NCBI GenBank assembly: GCA_946402705.1
Contig: CAMIXG010000001.1
Span: 1 to 64,000 of the forward strand
Direction: 5' to 3'
DNA from: an uncultured Tissierellia bacterium
GTDB taxonomy: Bacteria; Bacillota; Clostridia; Tissierellales; Tissierellaceae
Length of the DNA stretch: 64,000 bases
Below are positions 1 through 8,176 of the stretch, in pieces. Each line of letters starts with the position of its first letter. The first letter of the stretch is position 1. Made by a program: the position numbers and the translations under genes. Below the pieces are notes generated by a model that searched no databases, was not told the origin of the DNA, and worked only from the letters and a program-made list of their open reading frames with translations.

Positions 1-1034
1 AAGAAGAGTTAGAAGCTCAAAGAAAGCAAGAAGAAGCAGAAGAGCTAAAAAGACAGGAAGAGTTAGAAGCTCAAAGAAAGCAAGAAGAAGCAGAAGAAGA
101 ACCTGTTAAACTAGGTTTTTTTGAAAAGTTGAAACAGGGACTTACAAAAACTAGAGATAATTTTACAGAACAAATATCAACTATTATAAAATCCTATCAA
201 AAGGTGGATGAAGAACTTTTAGAAGAATTAGAAGAAGCTCTAATAACAGCAGATGTTGGTATGGAAACAACTATGGATTTGGTAGATAATTTAAGAGATA
301 GAATAAAAGAAGAAAAGGTTACAGAGCCAGAGCTTGTAATGGATTTACTAAAAGAAGAAATAGAAAAGCTTATGTTTAAAGATGGGCTTAGTTCAGAGAT
401 GAATATAGAACCATCACCAGCTGTGATACTAGTAGTAGGTGTAAATGGAGTTGGAAAAACTACAACTATAGGTAAAATGGCTAGTAAATATAAAAATGAA
501 GGTAAGAAAGTTTTAGTTGCAGCAGGAGATACCTTCAGGGCTGCTGCTATTGAACAATTAGAAGAGTGGGGAAATAGGGCAAATGTAGATATAATATCCC
601 AAAGTGAAGGCTCTGACCCAGCGGCAGTTATCTTTGATGGAGTTCAAGCAGCTAAATCTAGAAATGCAGACCTACTAATCTGTGATACAGCAGGTAGACT
701 TCACAATAAGGCAAACTTGATGAATGAGTTAAATAAAATTGCCAGAGTACTTGAAAAAGAATATCCAAATGCTAGTAAGGAAGTACTGCTAGTTTTAGAT
801 GCTACAACTGGTCAAAATGCCATGAGTCAAGCCAAGGTCTTTAAAGAAGCTGCAAATATAACAGGTATAGCTCTTACTAAATTAGATGGTACAGCAAAAG
901 GTGGAGTTGTAATAGCCCTTCAATCAGAATTAGGTGTACCTATTAAGTTTGTTGGAGTAGGAGAAGGTATTGACGATTTACAGCCATTTAATGCTAAAGA
1001 TTTTATAGATGCTATATTTGAAATTAAAGAATAA
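1..1034 (+). CDS. ftsY: Signal recognition particle receptor FtsY (5' partial)
   Basis: SRP receptor GTPase that docks SRP-ribosome complexes at the membrane. The frame is open from base 3 to the stop at 1032-1034, so the true start lies before the window. The visible N-terminus is an acidic, Glu/Gln/Arg-rich stretch with an 18-residue tandem repeat, followed by the usual NG-domain entry GFFEKLKQGL. G1 GVNGVGKTT lies about 146-154 visible residues in, then DTFRAAAIEQL, DTAGRLH and TKLDGTAKGG, all typical of FtsY. It is followed by ylxM and ffh, the other SRP genes. Confidence 0.97.
   Translation, partial: EELEAQRKQEEAEELKRQEELEAQRKQEEAEEEPVKLGFFEKLKQGLTKTRDNFTEQISTIIKSYQKVDEELLEELEEALITADVGMETTMDLVDNLRDRIKEEKVTEPELVMDLLKEEIEKLMFKDGLSSEMNIEPSPAVILVVGVNGVGKTTTIGKMASKYKNEGKKVLVAAGDTFRAAAIEQLEEWGNRANVDIISQSEGSDPAAVIFDGVQAAKSRNADLLICDTAGRLHNKANLMNELNKIARVLEKEYPNASKEVLLVLDATTGQNAMSQAKVFKEAANITGIALTKLDGTAKGGVVIALQSELGVPIKFVGVGEGIDDLQPFNAKDFIDAIFEIKE
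3..98 (+). repeat. 54-bp tandem repeat in the FtsY acidic domain
   Basis: The segment from base 3 recurs almost unchanged from base 57, a period of 54 bp or 18 codons. The unit encodes EELEAQRKQEEAEELKRQ and the second copy is incomplete. More copies may lie before the window. It is in-frame coding repeat in the membrane-targeting A domain, which varies in length among species. Confidence 0.85.
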
Positions 1035-1041
1035 AAAAGCA

Positions 1042-1070
1042 TTGACAAAGTGCTAAAACTATAATATTAT
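1042..1070 (+). promoter_or_regulatory. Sigma-A-type promoter for ylxM-ffh-rpsP
   Basis: TTGACA at 1042-1047 and TATTAT at 1065-1070 are separated by 17 bp, a near-consensus vegetative promoter just after the ftsY stop. The predicted start near 1077 falls inside the hairpin that follows. Confidence 0.6.
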
Positions 1071-1071
1071 T

Positions 1072-1106
1072 ATACTGTCAAGTAGAAAGCTTGACAGTAT
1101 TTTTTT
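1072..1106 (+). terminator. Intrinsic terminator after ftsY
   Basis: An 11-bp perfect stem (1072-1082 with 1090-1100), a 7-nt loop and a T-tract at 1099-1106. It is well placed to end ftsY transcription. It overlaps the start region of the ylxM promoter, so part of the stem would also appear in the new transcript. Confidence 0.75.
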
Positions 1107-1127
1107 GTTAAGGACTTGGTGATTACT

Positions 1128-1484
1128 ATGGAAAAACTAGTACAAGTTGGAATATTGTTTGATTTTTATGGGAAACTATTAACTGAAAAACAATATGAAG
1201 TAATTGATTTATACTACAACAATGATTTTTCCCTATCAGAAATAGGAGAAACCATGGGAGTTAGTAGACAGGGAGTTTTTGACAATATAAAAAGAGCTGA
1301 AAAAAAGCTGTTTGATTATGAAGTAAACTTGGGACTTGTAAATAAGTTTTCAAGAAATCAAGAAAATATAATTAAGATAATAAATCATTCTAATGATATA
1401 ATCGCATTAGAGGCTAAAGATATAGATGTTATAAAAAAACATGCAAAAGACATAAAAAATATAGGAAATAAACTAATAGAATAG
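1128..1484 (+). CDS. ylxM: YlxM/p13-like SRP-associated helix-turn-helix protein
   Basis: A 118-residue protein of the UPF0122 family, an SRP-associated factor in Gram-positive bacteria. The start ATG at 1128 gives the family beginning MEKLVQVGILFDFYG and is chosen over a TTG 12 bases upstream. Residues about 30-60 form a sigma-region-4-like helix-turn-helix (FSLSEIGETMGVSRQGV). The gene lies 10 bp before ffh and is probably co-transcribed with it. The family assignment is firm; the exact biochemical role in SRP is less settled. Confidence 0.92.
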   Translation: MEKLVQVGILFDFYGKLLTEKQYEVIDLYYNNDFSLSEIGETMGVSRQGVFDNIKRAEKKLFDYEVNLGLVNKFSRNQENIIKIINHSNDIIALEAKDIDVIKKHAKDIKNIGNKLIE

Positions 1485-1494
1485 GAGGTATAGA

Positions 1495-2835
1495 ATGTTA
1501 GAGAATTTATCAGATAAACTTCAATCAGCACTGGGGAAGCTAACAGGAAAAGGTAAAGTAACAGAAAAAGATATAGATGCAGCAATGAGAGAAGTTAGAC
1601 TTGCTTTACTTGAAGCTGATGTAAACTTTAAGGTAGTTAGAAAGTTTATCAAAGATATAAAAGAAAGAGCTTTAGGTTCGGAAGTTATGGAGAGTTTAAC
1701 TCCAGGTCAACAAATTATAAAAATCGTAAATGAAGAGTTGACTAAACTAATGGGTGAAAGCGAAGCTAAAATAAACTTTTCATCTAAACCTCCAACAGTA
1801 GTACTTATGGCAGGACTTCAAGGTGCTGGTAAAACTACTACTACTGGAAAACTTGCAAATAATATGAAGAAACTTAATAAGAGACCTTTATTGGTTGCTT
1901 GTGATGTTTACAGACCAGCTGCTATAAAACAGTTGGAAGTGGTGGGTTCGCAGGTTGGAGTTCCAGTATTTACTATGGGAGACAAGGTGGATCCAGTAGA
2001 TATAGCTAAAGCTGGTGTAGAACATGCTAAGAAAAATGGAAATGATGTAGTTTTAATAGATACGGCTGGTAGGTTACACATAGATGAGAATCTAATGGAT
2101 GAGATAAAAAATATAAGTAGTGCAGTAGAACCTGATGAGATACTTTTGGTTTTAGACGCTATGACTGGACAAGATGCAGTTAATGTGGCTGAAAGTTTTA
2201 ATAATATTTTATCTATAACAGGTGTAATTTTAACTAAACTAGATGGTGATGCAAGGGGTGGAGCTGCCTTATCAATAAGAGCAGTTACAGATAAACCTAT
2301 AAAGTTTGTAGGGGTTGGTGAGAAACTAGACCAATTAGAACCATTCCATCCAGATAGGATGGCATCTAGGATACTGGGCATGGGTGATGTTCTAAGTTTA
2401 ATAGAAAAAGCCCAACAAAATATAGATTTAAAACAGGCTAAAGAACTAGAAGATAAGATAAGAAGTCAAAGTTTTTCATTTGATGACTTTTTAAATCAAC
2501 TGGAACAAATGAAAAATTTGGGACCTTTAGATGAACTTATAAAAATGATACCAGGAATGAATTCTAAGGCTTTAAAGGGAATTAATGTAGATAATAAAGA
2601 TATAGATAGAATTCAGGCTATTATACAGTCTATGACTATGGAAGAAAGAGAAAATCCTGATGTCTTAAATAGTAGTAGAAAAACTAGGATAGCAAAGGGT
2701 AGTGGATCAACAATACAGGATGTAAATAAGCTGATAAAACAGTTTAAAGAATCTAAAAAGATGATGAAAAAATTCTCTGATATGGAGAAGAAGATGAAAA
2801 AAGGTGGGAATTTTGGATTGCCATTTTTCAAATAA
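1495..2835 (+). CDS. ffh: Signal recognition particle protein Ffh
   Basis: SRP54 homologue that binds 4.5S/scRNA and signal peptides on the ribosome and hands the complex to FtsY. It has 446 residues, the normal length. The N domain is followed by the G domain with G1 GLQGAGKTTT at about 107-116, DTAGRLH and TKLDGDARGG. The methionine-rich M domain follows, with GPLDELIKMIPGM and the RNA-binding part around SRKTRIAKGSG. AGGAGG precedes the ATG. Confidence 0.98.
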   Translation: MLENLSDKLQSALGKLTGKGKVTEKDIDAAMREVRLALLEADVNFKVVRKFIKDIKERALGSEVMESLTPGQQIIKIVNEELTKLMGESEAKINFSSKPPTVVLMAGLQGAGKTTTTGKLANNMKKLNKRPLLVACDVYRPAAIKQLEVVGSQVGVPVFTMGDKVDPVDIAKAGVEHAKKNGNDVVLIDTAGRLHIDENLMDEIKNISSAVEPDEILLVLDAMTGQDAVNVAESFNNILSITGVILTKLDGDARGGAALSIRAVTDKPIKFVGVGEKLDQLEPFHPDRMASRILGMGDVLSLIEKAQQNIDLKQAKELEDKIRSQSFSFDDFLNQLEQMKNLGPLDELIKMIPGMNSKALKGINVDNKDIDRIQAIIQSMTMEERENPDVLNSSRKTRIAKGSGSTIQDVNKLIKQFKESKKMMKKFSDMEKKMKKGGNFGLPFFK

Positions 2836-2865
2836 ATAAGATAAAATTTTAAGGAGGTGAAATAA

Positions 2866-3123
2866 ATGGCTGTAAGAATAAGATTAAAAAGAATGGGTTC
2901 TAAAAAAGCTCCTTTCTATAGAGTAGTTGTTGCGGATTCAAGAAGAGCAGTAACAGGAAAATTCATAGAAGAAATAGGATACTATAATCCATTAACTGAA
3001 CCAAAAACTATCAAAATTGATAATGAAAAAGCTCAAAAATGGATAGCTACAGGTGCAAAACCAACTGAAACTGTAAATAAACTTTTCAAAGAAAGTGGAG
3101 TTTATGCTACTGAAATAAACTAA
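2866..3123 (+). CDS. rpsP: 30S ribosomal protein S16
   Basis: Ribosomal protein S16, an early-binding 30S assembly protein of 85 residues. It opens with the family signature [19 protein letters not shown] and contains [11 protein letters not shown] very strong AAGGAGGTGA site stands 7 bases before the ATG. It follows ffh by 30 bp and leads into khpA, rimM and trmD, the conserved ribosome-maturation group. Confidence 0.98.
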   Translation: MAVRIRLKRMGSKKAPFYRVVVADSRRAVTGKFIEEIGYYNPLTEPKTIKIDNEKAQKWIATGAKPTETVNKLFKESGVYATEIN

Positions 3124-3155
3124 TTTGCTTTCTGAGGTAATAGGAGGTGTTGAAA

Positions 3156-3386
3156 ATGAGAGAACTAGTAGAATTCATAGCTAAATCTCTTGTTGATAAT
3201 CCGGACCAAGTAGAAGTAAATGAAGTTGAAGGATCGCAATCATTGATTATAGAATTAAAAGTTGCAGACGAAGATATGGGTAGAGTTATTGGGAAACAGG
3301 GTAGAATAGCAAAAGCTATTAGAACTGTTGTAACTGCAGCTTCAATAAAAGAAAATAAAAAAGTGGTTGTAGAAATAATACAGTAA
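3156..3386 (+). CDS. khpA: KH-domain RNA-binding protein KhpA
   Basis: A small (76-residue) single-KH protein that binds RNA, usually as a partner of KhpB, and affects cell-wall growth and small-RNA function in Gram-positive bacteria. The KH loop GKQG is at residues 46-49, inside MGRVIGKQGRIAKAIR. The start ATG at 3156 sits after TAGGAGGTG; an in-frame GTG at 3147 lies inside that ribosome binding site and is rejected. It sits between rpsP and rimM as in most Firmicutes. Confidence 0.94.
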   Translation: MRELVEFIAKSLVDNPDQVEVNEVEGSQSLIIELKVADEDMGRVIGKQGRIAKAIRTVVTAASIKENKKVVVEIIQ

Positions 3387-3404
3387 GAACTTTTCTTACT
3401 GTAT
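3378..3404 (+). other. Intercistronic hairpin between khpA and rimM
   Basis: A 12-bp perfect inverted repeat (3378-3389 with 3393-3404, 3-nt loop) overlaps the khpA stop codon. No T-tract follows, so it looks more like an RNA processing or stabilising structure than a terminator. Confidence 0.5.
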
Positions 3405-3424
3405 CTTATTAAGTGGGTGAAATA

Positions 3425-3925
3425 GTGGAGTTTGTAATTATAGGTAGAGTTGTGAATACTCAAGGAATAAAAGGTGAAATTAAAATAGAGCCTTTGACTA
3501 ATGATTTAAATAGATTTTCTGATTTAGCAGATGTTTACCTTGGAGATAATAAGGAAAAATTAACTTATGAAAAATCAAGATTGCATAAAAATCATATTAT
3601 TATGAAGCTTAAAGAGTATAATAATATAAATGATGTATTAAGGTTTAAAGAGGAATATATTTATATACATGAAGATGATAAAGTAGAACTTGGAGAAGAT
3701 GAGTTTTTTATATCTGATTTAATAGGTTCAGTTGTATATACTATGGATAATGAAAAAATTGGCATTGTAAAAGACATATACGAAGGTATAGCTAGTGATG
3801 CCTATATAATAGAGTCTGTTGATGGTAAGGAATTTATGATTCCAGCAGTCAAAGCATTTATCAAAGAGGTCAATATTAATAATAAGACAATTTTTGTGGA
3901 CCCGATAGATGGATTGATACCATGA
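3425..3925 (+). CDS. rimM: Ribosome maturation factor RimM
   Basis: A 166-residue 16S rRNA processing factor that assists maturation of the 30S head and binds S19. The N-terminal part carries GRVVNTQGIKGEIKI; the C-terminal PRC-barrel part contains DLIGSVVYT and DAYIIESVDGKEFMIPA. The preferred start is GTG at 3425, six bases after GGGTGA. An in-frame GTG at 3413 lies within or before that site. The stop overlaps the trmD start by 4 bases (ATGA), implying translational coupling. Confidence 0.95.
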   Translation: MEFVIIGRVVNTQGIKGEIKIEPLTNDLNRFSDLADVYLGDNKEKLTYEKSRLHKNHIIMKLKEYNNINDVLRFKEEYIYIHEDDKVELGEDEFFISDLIGSVVYTMDNEKIGIVKDIYEGIASDAYIIESVDGKEFMIPAVKAFIKEVNINNKTIFVDPIDGLIP

Positions 3926-4647
3926 AGATAGACATATTAAGCATTTTTCCTGAATTTATAGACTCATACTTATCGTGGAGTATGATTAAGAAATCCATAG
4001 ATGAGGGGTTTGTAGATATTGGGAATATAAATATAAGAAAATTTTCTAAGAATAAGCACAAAAAAGTAGATGATTATCCATTTGGAGGAGGACCAGGCAT
4101 GGTTATGACTCCAGAACCAATATATGAAGCTATAAATAGTGTAAAAACAAGTCAATCTAAGGTCATATATTTATCACCTCAAGGAAATGTTTTCAATCAA
4201 AAAAAAGCTATAGAGCTTTCAAAAGAAGAACATTTAATCTTAATTTCAGGGCACTATGAAGGCATAGATAACAGAATCATTGAAAATTATGTAGATGAGG
4301 AAATATCTATTGGTGATTTTGTCCTAACTGGTGGAGAAATTCCAACTATGGCTATAGTAGATTCAATTATAAGATTAATTCCAGGTGTGCTATCTTCAAA
4401 TGACTCCTTTGAAGAAGAATCACATTATAATGGACTTTTAGAACACCCTCAATATACAAGACCTAGAGAATTTTTAGGACATATGGTGCCAGATGTATTA
4501 TTATCAGGAAACCATGCAAATATTGAGAAGTGGAAAAAAGAAAAATCTATAGAAAATACATATAGAAAAAGACCAGATTTATTAGGAGATAGAGATTTAT
4601 CCAAAGAGGAAGTAAATATTCTAAAAGAGATAAAAAAAGAGTTGTAA
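3922..4647 (+). CDS. trmD: tRNA (guanine37-N1)-methyltransferase TrmD
   Basis: SPOUT methyltransferase that makes m1G37 in tRNAs and so prevents +1 frameshifting. It has 241 residues, the normal length. The family start MKIDILSIFPEFIDSYL is present, followed by DDYPFGGGPGMVM, the knotted AdoMet-site segment LISGHYEGIDNRI and IGDFVLTGGEI. It overlaps rimM by 4 bp and precedes rplS. Confidence 0.98.
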   Translation: MKIDILSIFPEFIDSYLSWSMIKKSIDEGFVDIGNINIRKFSKNKHKKVDDYPFGGGPGMVMTPEPIYEAINSVKTSQSKVIYLSPQGNVFNQKKAIELSKEEHLILISGHYEGIDNRIIENYVDEEISIGDFVLTGGEIPTMAIVDSIIRLIPGVLSSNDSFEEESHYNGLLEHPQYTRPREFLGHMVPDVLLSGNHANIEKWKKEKSIENTYRKRPDLLGDRDLSKEEVNILKEIKKEL

Positions 4648-4670
4648 CGAACCTTATATTATGCTATAAT
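4642..4670 (+). promoter_or_regulatory. Promoter for rplS
   Basis: TTGTAA at 4642-4647 and a perfect TATAAT at 4665-4670, spaced by 17 bp. The -35 overlaps the last codons of trmD. The predicted transcript starts near 4677, giving a leader of about 75 nt before rplS. Confidence 0.65.
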
Positions 4671-4676
4671 ACCTAC

Positions 4677-4752
4677 TGTACGTACTTTGGTCGGTCCGCT
4701 ATTTTCAAATGGGTGAAGATAAGAACGGCTAGAAGAAGGGAGGGCAATTATA
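4677..4752 (+). promoter_or_regulatory. Probable L19 leader RNA
   Basis: The 76 bases between the rplS promoter and its start resemble the Firmicutes L19 leader, an autoregulatory ribosomal-protein leader. The clues are the position, the segment TTGGTCGGTCCGCTATT and a later AACGGCTAGAAG. I recognise this from memory of the motif and could not align it. Confidence 0.5.
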
Positions 4753-5100
4753 ATGGATATTATAAAAATGCTAGAAGATGAACAAAAAAGAGATGATATA
4801 CCTGAGTTTAGAGTAGGAGATACTGTTCAAGTACACTATAAAGTTGTTGAAGGTACTCGTGAAAGAATTCAGTTATTTGAAGGAACTGTTATAAAAATAC
4901 AAGGTTCTGGAATAGGCAAAGCTTTTACTGTTAGAAGAATATCTTACGGAGTTGGAGTGGAAAGAACTTTCCCAATACATTCTCCTAGAATAGCTAAACT
5001 TGTTGTTACAAGAAAAGGTAAAGTAAGAAGATCTAAACTTTATTACTTAAGAGATAGACAAGGTAAAGCAGCTAAAGTTAAAGAAAAGAAAAAATATTAA
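4753..5100 (+). CDS. rplS: 50S ribosomal protein L19
   Basis: Ribosomal protein L19, at the 30S-50S interface, 115 residues. Diagnostic stretches are [44 protein letters not shown] and the basic tail with [18 protein letters not shown]. It follows trmD as in most Firmicutes and has its own promoter and leader. Confidence 0.98.
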   Translation: MDIIKMLEDEQKRDDIPEFRVGDTVQVHYKVVEGTRERIQLFEGTVIKIQGSGIGKAFTVRRISYGVGVERTFPIHSPRIAKLVVTRKGKVRRSKLYYLRDRQGKAAKVKEKKKY

Positions 5101-5105
5101 TCATT

Positions 5106-5130
5106 AGGGACTATATAGTCCCTTTTTTTA
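5106..5130 (+). terminator. Intrinsic terminator after rplS
   Basis: An 18-bp perfect palindrome (5106-5123; stem AGGGACT, loop ATAT) followed at once by seven T residues. A strong Rho-independent terminator, six bases after the rplS stop. Confidence 0.9.
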
Positions 5131-5154
5131 TTATAATAAAAAGGTTGTGAAGAA

Positions 5155-6012
5155 ATGAATATAAATTGGTATCCAGGGCATATGAAGAAGACTAGAGAGT
5201 CCATAGAAGCTAAGTTAAAGAATGTAGACATAGTAATGGAACTGCTTGATGCAAGAGTACCTATCAGTAGTAAAAACCCAATCCTAGATGATATTTTAAA
5301 GGATAAGACAAGACTTGTAATATTAACAAAGGCTGATTTGGCAGACATTCAAAAAAATGATTATTGGAGAAACTATTTTAAGAAACAATATGAATATTCA
5401 CTAGTTATAGATGCTAATGAAAGTAGAGATATAGAAAAAATCTATAAGATAGCAAATGAGATAAAAGAAGATATATTTGCAGGTGATGAAGAAAAAGGTA
5501 TAAAAAATAGACCTCTTAGAGCCATGATAGTTGGAATACCTAATGTTGGAAAATCTACTTTAATTAACGGTTTAAGTGGTAGAAAAGGTGCAAAAGTAGG
5601 AAATAGACCAGGAGTTACTAAGAGTAATCAATGGATTAAAACTACTGGTGGACTGGATTTACTAGACACACCAGGCATACTTTGGCCAAAGTTTGAAGAT
5701 CAAAATGTAGCCATGAATTTAGCCTTTATAGGTTCAATAAAAGATGAAATAATGGATATTGAAACTTTGGCTTTGAGATTGATTGAAAGACTAATTATAC
5801 TATATCCAGAAGAACTAATGTTAAGATATAAATTAGACGATATTAGTAATAGTACAGGATTAGATGTCATGGAAGAAATAGGAAGAAAAAGAGGCTGTAT
5901 AATTAGTAGGGGAGAAATTGATTATACAAGGGTTGCTTCTTTAGTCTTAGATGAGTTTAGAAAAGGTCAAATCGGAAGAATAACTTTAGATGAATATTTA
6001 GGCGGAGAGTAA
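5155..6012 (+). CDS. rbgA: Ribosome biogenesis GTPase RbgA (YlqF)
   Basis: GTPase needed for late 50S assembly, 285 residues. The order of G motifs is circularly permuted, as in the YlqF/YawG family: G4 TKAD at 58-61 comes before G1 GIPNVGKS at 127-134 and G3 DTPG at 171-174. The N-terminus INWYPGHMKKT is the family signature. The C-terminal ANTAR-like RNA-binding tail is present. It lies 2 bp before rnhB, which suggests a short operon continuing to yraN. Confidence 0.97.
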   Translation: MNINWYPGHMKKTRESIEAKLKNVDIVMELLDARVPISSKNPILDDILKDKTRLVILTKADLADIQKNDYWRNYFKKQYEYSLVIDANESRDIEKIYKIANEIKEDIFAGDEEKGIKNRPLRAMIVGIPNVGKSTLINGLSGRKGAKVGNRPGVTKSNQWIKTTGGLDLLDTPGILWPKFEDQNVAMNLAFIGSIKDEIMDIETLALRLIERLIILYPEELMLRYKLDDISNSTGLDVMEEIGRKRGCIISRGEIDYTRVASLVLDEFRKGQIGRITLDEYLGGE

Positions 6013-6014
6013 AA

Positions 6015-6629
6015 ATGTTAGAATTTGAAAATGAATACTATGAAAAAGGCTATGAATTAATAGCTGGAATAGATGAAGTTGGAAGAGGCTGTTTAGCAGG
6101 AGATGTAGTAGCTTGTGCTGTTATTATGCCAAAGGGACTTAGGATAGAAGGAGTTAAGGATTCTAAAAAACTAAGTGAGAAAAAAAGAAATGAACTATAC
6201 AAGGAGATACTTAGTCATGCCCTAGCATGTGGAATAGGCAGGGTAGATGCTAAAACTATAGATGATATAAATATAAAGCAAAGTACCCTATATGCTATGA
6301 AATTTGCTGTTGAGAACTTAAGAGACAAAGAAAATAATTTAGTGACACCAGATATGCTTTTTGTGGATGCAGAAAAAATTGATATAGATATAGATCAGTT
6401 AGCAATTATAAAAGGTGATGATAAATCCCATTCCATAGCTTGTGCGTCTATAGTTGCAAAAGTATATAGAGATAGAATGTGTCAGCAGTGGGATGAAGAT
6501 TATCCAGGCTATAATATAAAGAAACATAAAGGGTATGGAACTAAAGAGCATAGAGAAAATATACAGGAATTAGGAGCGAGTAAGATTCATAGGATGAGTT
6601 TTCTAAAAAACATATTAAAAGGTGATTAA
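6015..6629 (+). CDS. rnhB: Ribonuclease HII
   Basis: Removes RNA from RNA:DNA hybrids and initiates ribonucleotide excision. It has 204 residues. The acidic active site is visible: D20-E21 in AGIDEVGRG, D118 in MLFVDAEK and D153 in SIVAKVYRDRM. The usual Pro-Leu-Ala-Gly after the first motif reads CLAG here, a mild change. Confidence 0.97.
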   Translation: MLEFENEYYEKGYELIAGIDEVGRGCLAGDVVACAVIMPKGLRIEGVKDSKKLSEKKRNELYKEILSHALACGIGRVDAKTIDDINIKQSTLYAMKFAVENLRDKENNLVTPDMLFVDAEKIDIDIDQLAIIKGDDKSHSIACASIVAKVYRDRMCQQWDEDYPGYNIKKHKGYGTKEHRENIQELGASKIHRMSFLKNILKGD

Positions 6630-6630
6630 T

Positions 6631-8172
6631 TTGCAAATTAATAATTTATTATTTAACTTTATAAAACAAAATATGCCAAGAGAGACTTATGAGGTAAACT
6701 CTATTATAGAAGGTAAAATCGTGAGTATAGACAAGGGTGTAGTAGTTCTTGATGTAAATGGAGAAGTTATGATGGCAAAGACAGATATAGATTTGTCTGA
6801 ATTAATAGGGCAGGAAATTGACTTTGTTATTGAGGAGAAAAATGGTAACAAGATAATTATAAAACCTTTAACAGAAGAAACTATAAAAGAAATGTCCAAG
6901 GAAATGGAAACCACTATTAATAAAACTATAAAAGAATTTAATCTTCCAAAATCTGAAAAAGCTCAACAATTCATAGGAGCACTGATAGATGATAAATTAC
7001 CCTTGAGCAAGGAAAATGTAGAAAGTGGTATGAGAATCATTGGTAAACTAGAAGATTTATTGGAGAACACAGATAAGGAAGTAGAAGTTATAGAGCTAAA
7101 TAATAAAGAAACTGAAACAGTAGTTAGTGGAAAAAATACAGAGAATATTAATTTGAAAAAAGATTTGACCTTAGATAAGCTAGCAAGTGAAAATTCAAAA
7201 GCTGAAATAAGTGAAAAAATTGTATCGGAAAATACAGATAAAAACCCAATAAAAGCCGATGGAAATAATGCAGTTGTCAAGGCTGAAAAACAAGAAATAA
7301 TAGAAGGTAAAATCCATATTTTAAATAAACTAATGGACTTAGAAAAAGAGACGGGAAAAGAATTAAATGCAGACATAAAAAATATTCTTATTAAAAATGA
7401 AAATTTATCTGAAAAAGAAAATATAAATAATAAATCTAAGGATCTTATGGAATTTATAAAAAACCTAAAAAACGATATAAAAGATGAAGATATAGTTACT
7501 ATATCTAAGTTTTTTGTGAAAAATAATATAAAACCAAGTTTAAATAATATTAAATATACAATGGAGCTTATAAAAGACCCCAAACTATTTGGTGACGAGA
7601 TAAAATCCATAGTTACAAAGTTAGAAAAAAATGAATTTTTATCAAAAATACTAGGTGTAGATGTGGAAAAAACTTTAAAGGAAAAAGATGGTGATAAAAA
7701 AATATCTGATCTTATAAAGAACATAGATATACCAAAGGAAGTAAAACAAGAAATATTAGATACAAAAAATAGATTAGAATTTATAAAAGAGTTAAATAAA
7801 GAGATGTACTTCCAAAGTATCCCCTTTCAATATGGGAAAGAAAAGTTACAAGGATTTCTAAATGTTATAGAAGAAAAAGAAAATAAATTTGGAGCAAATA
7901 AGCCTGTAAGTGTATTTATAAATTTGGATACCAATAATATAGGAAATATTTCTATAGCCTGTCTTGCTTTTAGTAAAGATTTAAGTCTAAAGATAGGAAT
8001 AGATGAGCAGGATGAAGCTTTATTTAAGTCTCTAGAGACTGTTTTAAAAACTAGAATAAACAAGCTAGGTTATAGTGTTATAAAGCTGGATTATGTATTT
8101 GATAAGAATATAAAAGCGATTGAAAATATGGATAAGAGTGACTCGATTTATTTCTTAGATATAAAGGTGTGA
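6631..8172 (+). CDS. FliK-like C-terminal domain protein (YlqG position)
   Basis: About 513 residues of unknown function in the place of Bacillus ylqG. The N-terminal ~80 residues look like a small beta domain (YEVNSIIEGKIVSIDKGVVVLDVNGEV). A long, charged, low-complexity helical middle follows (about 90-390). The last ~115 residues resemble the hook-length-control (Flg_hook) domain of FliK: a stretch with QSIPFQYG, VFINLDTNNIGNISIACLAF and a closing LKTRINKLGYSVIKLDYVF. The TTG at 6631, after AAAGGTGAT, is preferred over a GTG at 6622 inside that site. It is paired with an FlhB-tail-like gene 4 bp downstream, as FliK pairs with FlhB. The FliK likeness is inferred from pattern only. Confidence 0.7.
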   Translation: MQINNLLFNFIKQNMPRETYEVNSIIEGKIVSIDKGVVVLDVNGEVMMAKTDIDLSELIGQEIDFVIEEKNGNKIIIKPLTEETIKEMSKEMETTINKTIKEFNLPKSEKAQQFIGALIDDKLPLSKENVESGMRIIGKLEDLLENTDKEVEVIELNNKETETVVSGKNTENINLKKDLTLDKLASENSKAEISEKIVSENTDKNPIKADGNNAVVKAEKQEIIEGKIHILNKLMDLEKETGKELNADIKNILIKNENLSEKENINNKSKDLMEFIKNLKNDIKDEDIVTISKFFVKNNIKPSLNNIKYTMELIKDPKLFGDEIKSIVTKLEKNEFLSKILGVDVEKTLKEKDGDKKISDLIKNIDIPKEVKQEILDTKNRLEFIKELNKEMYFQSIPFQYGKEKLQGFLNVIEEKENKFGANKPVSVFINLDTNNIGNISIACLAFSKDLSLKIGIDEQDEALFKSLETVLKTRINKLGYSVIKLDYVFDKNIKAIENMDKSDSIYFLDIKV

Positions 8173-8176
8173 TAAA

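Noticed and set aside
1908-2381. Long minus-strand open frames opposite ffh and many other genes
   Set aside because: They lie wholly inside strongly identified + strand genes, lack ribosome sites and have Ser/Phe/Ile-rich shadow composition.
6622-6630. GTG start for the FliK-like gene
   Set aside because: That GTG is part of the ribosome binding site AAAGGTGAT; the TTG at 6631 is better spaced.
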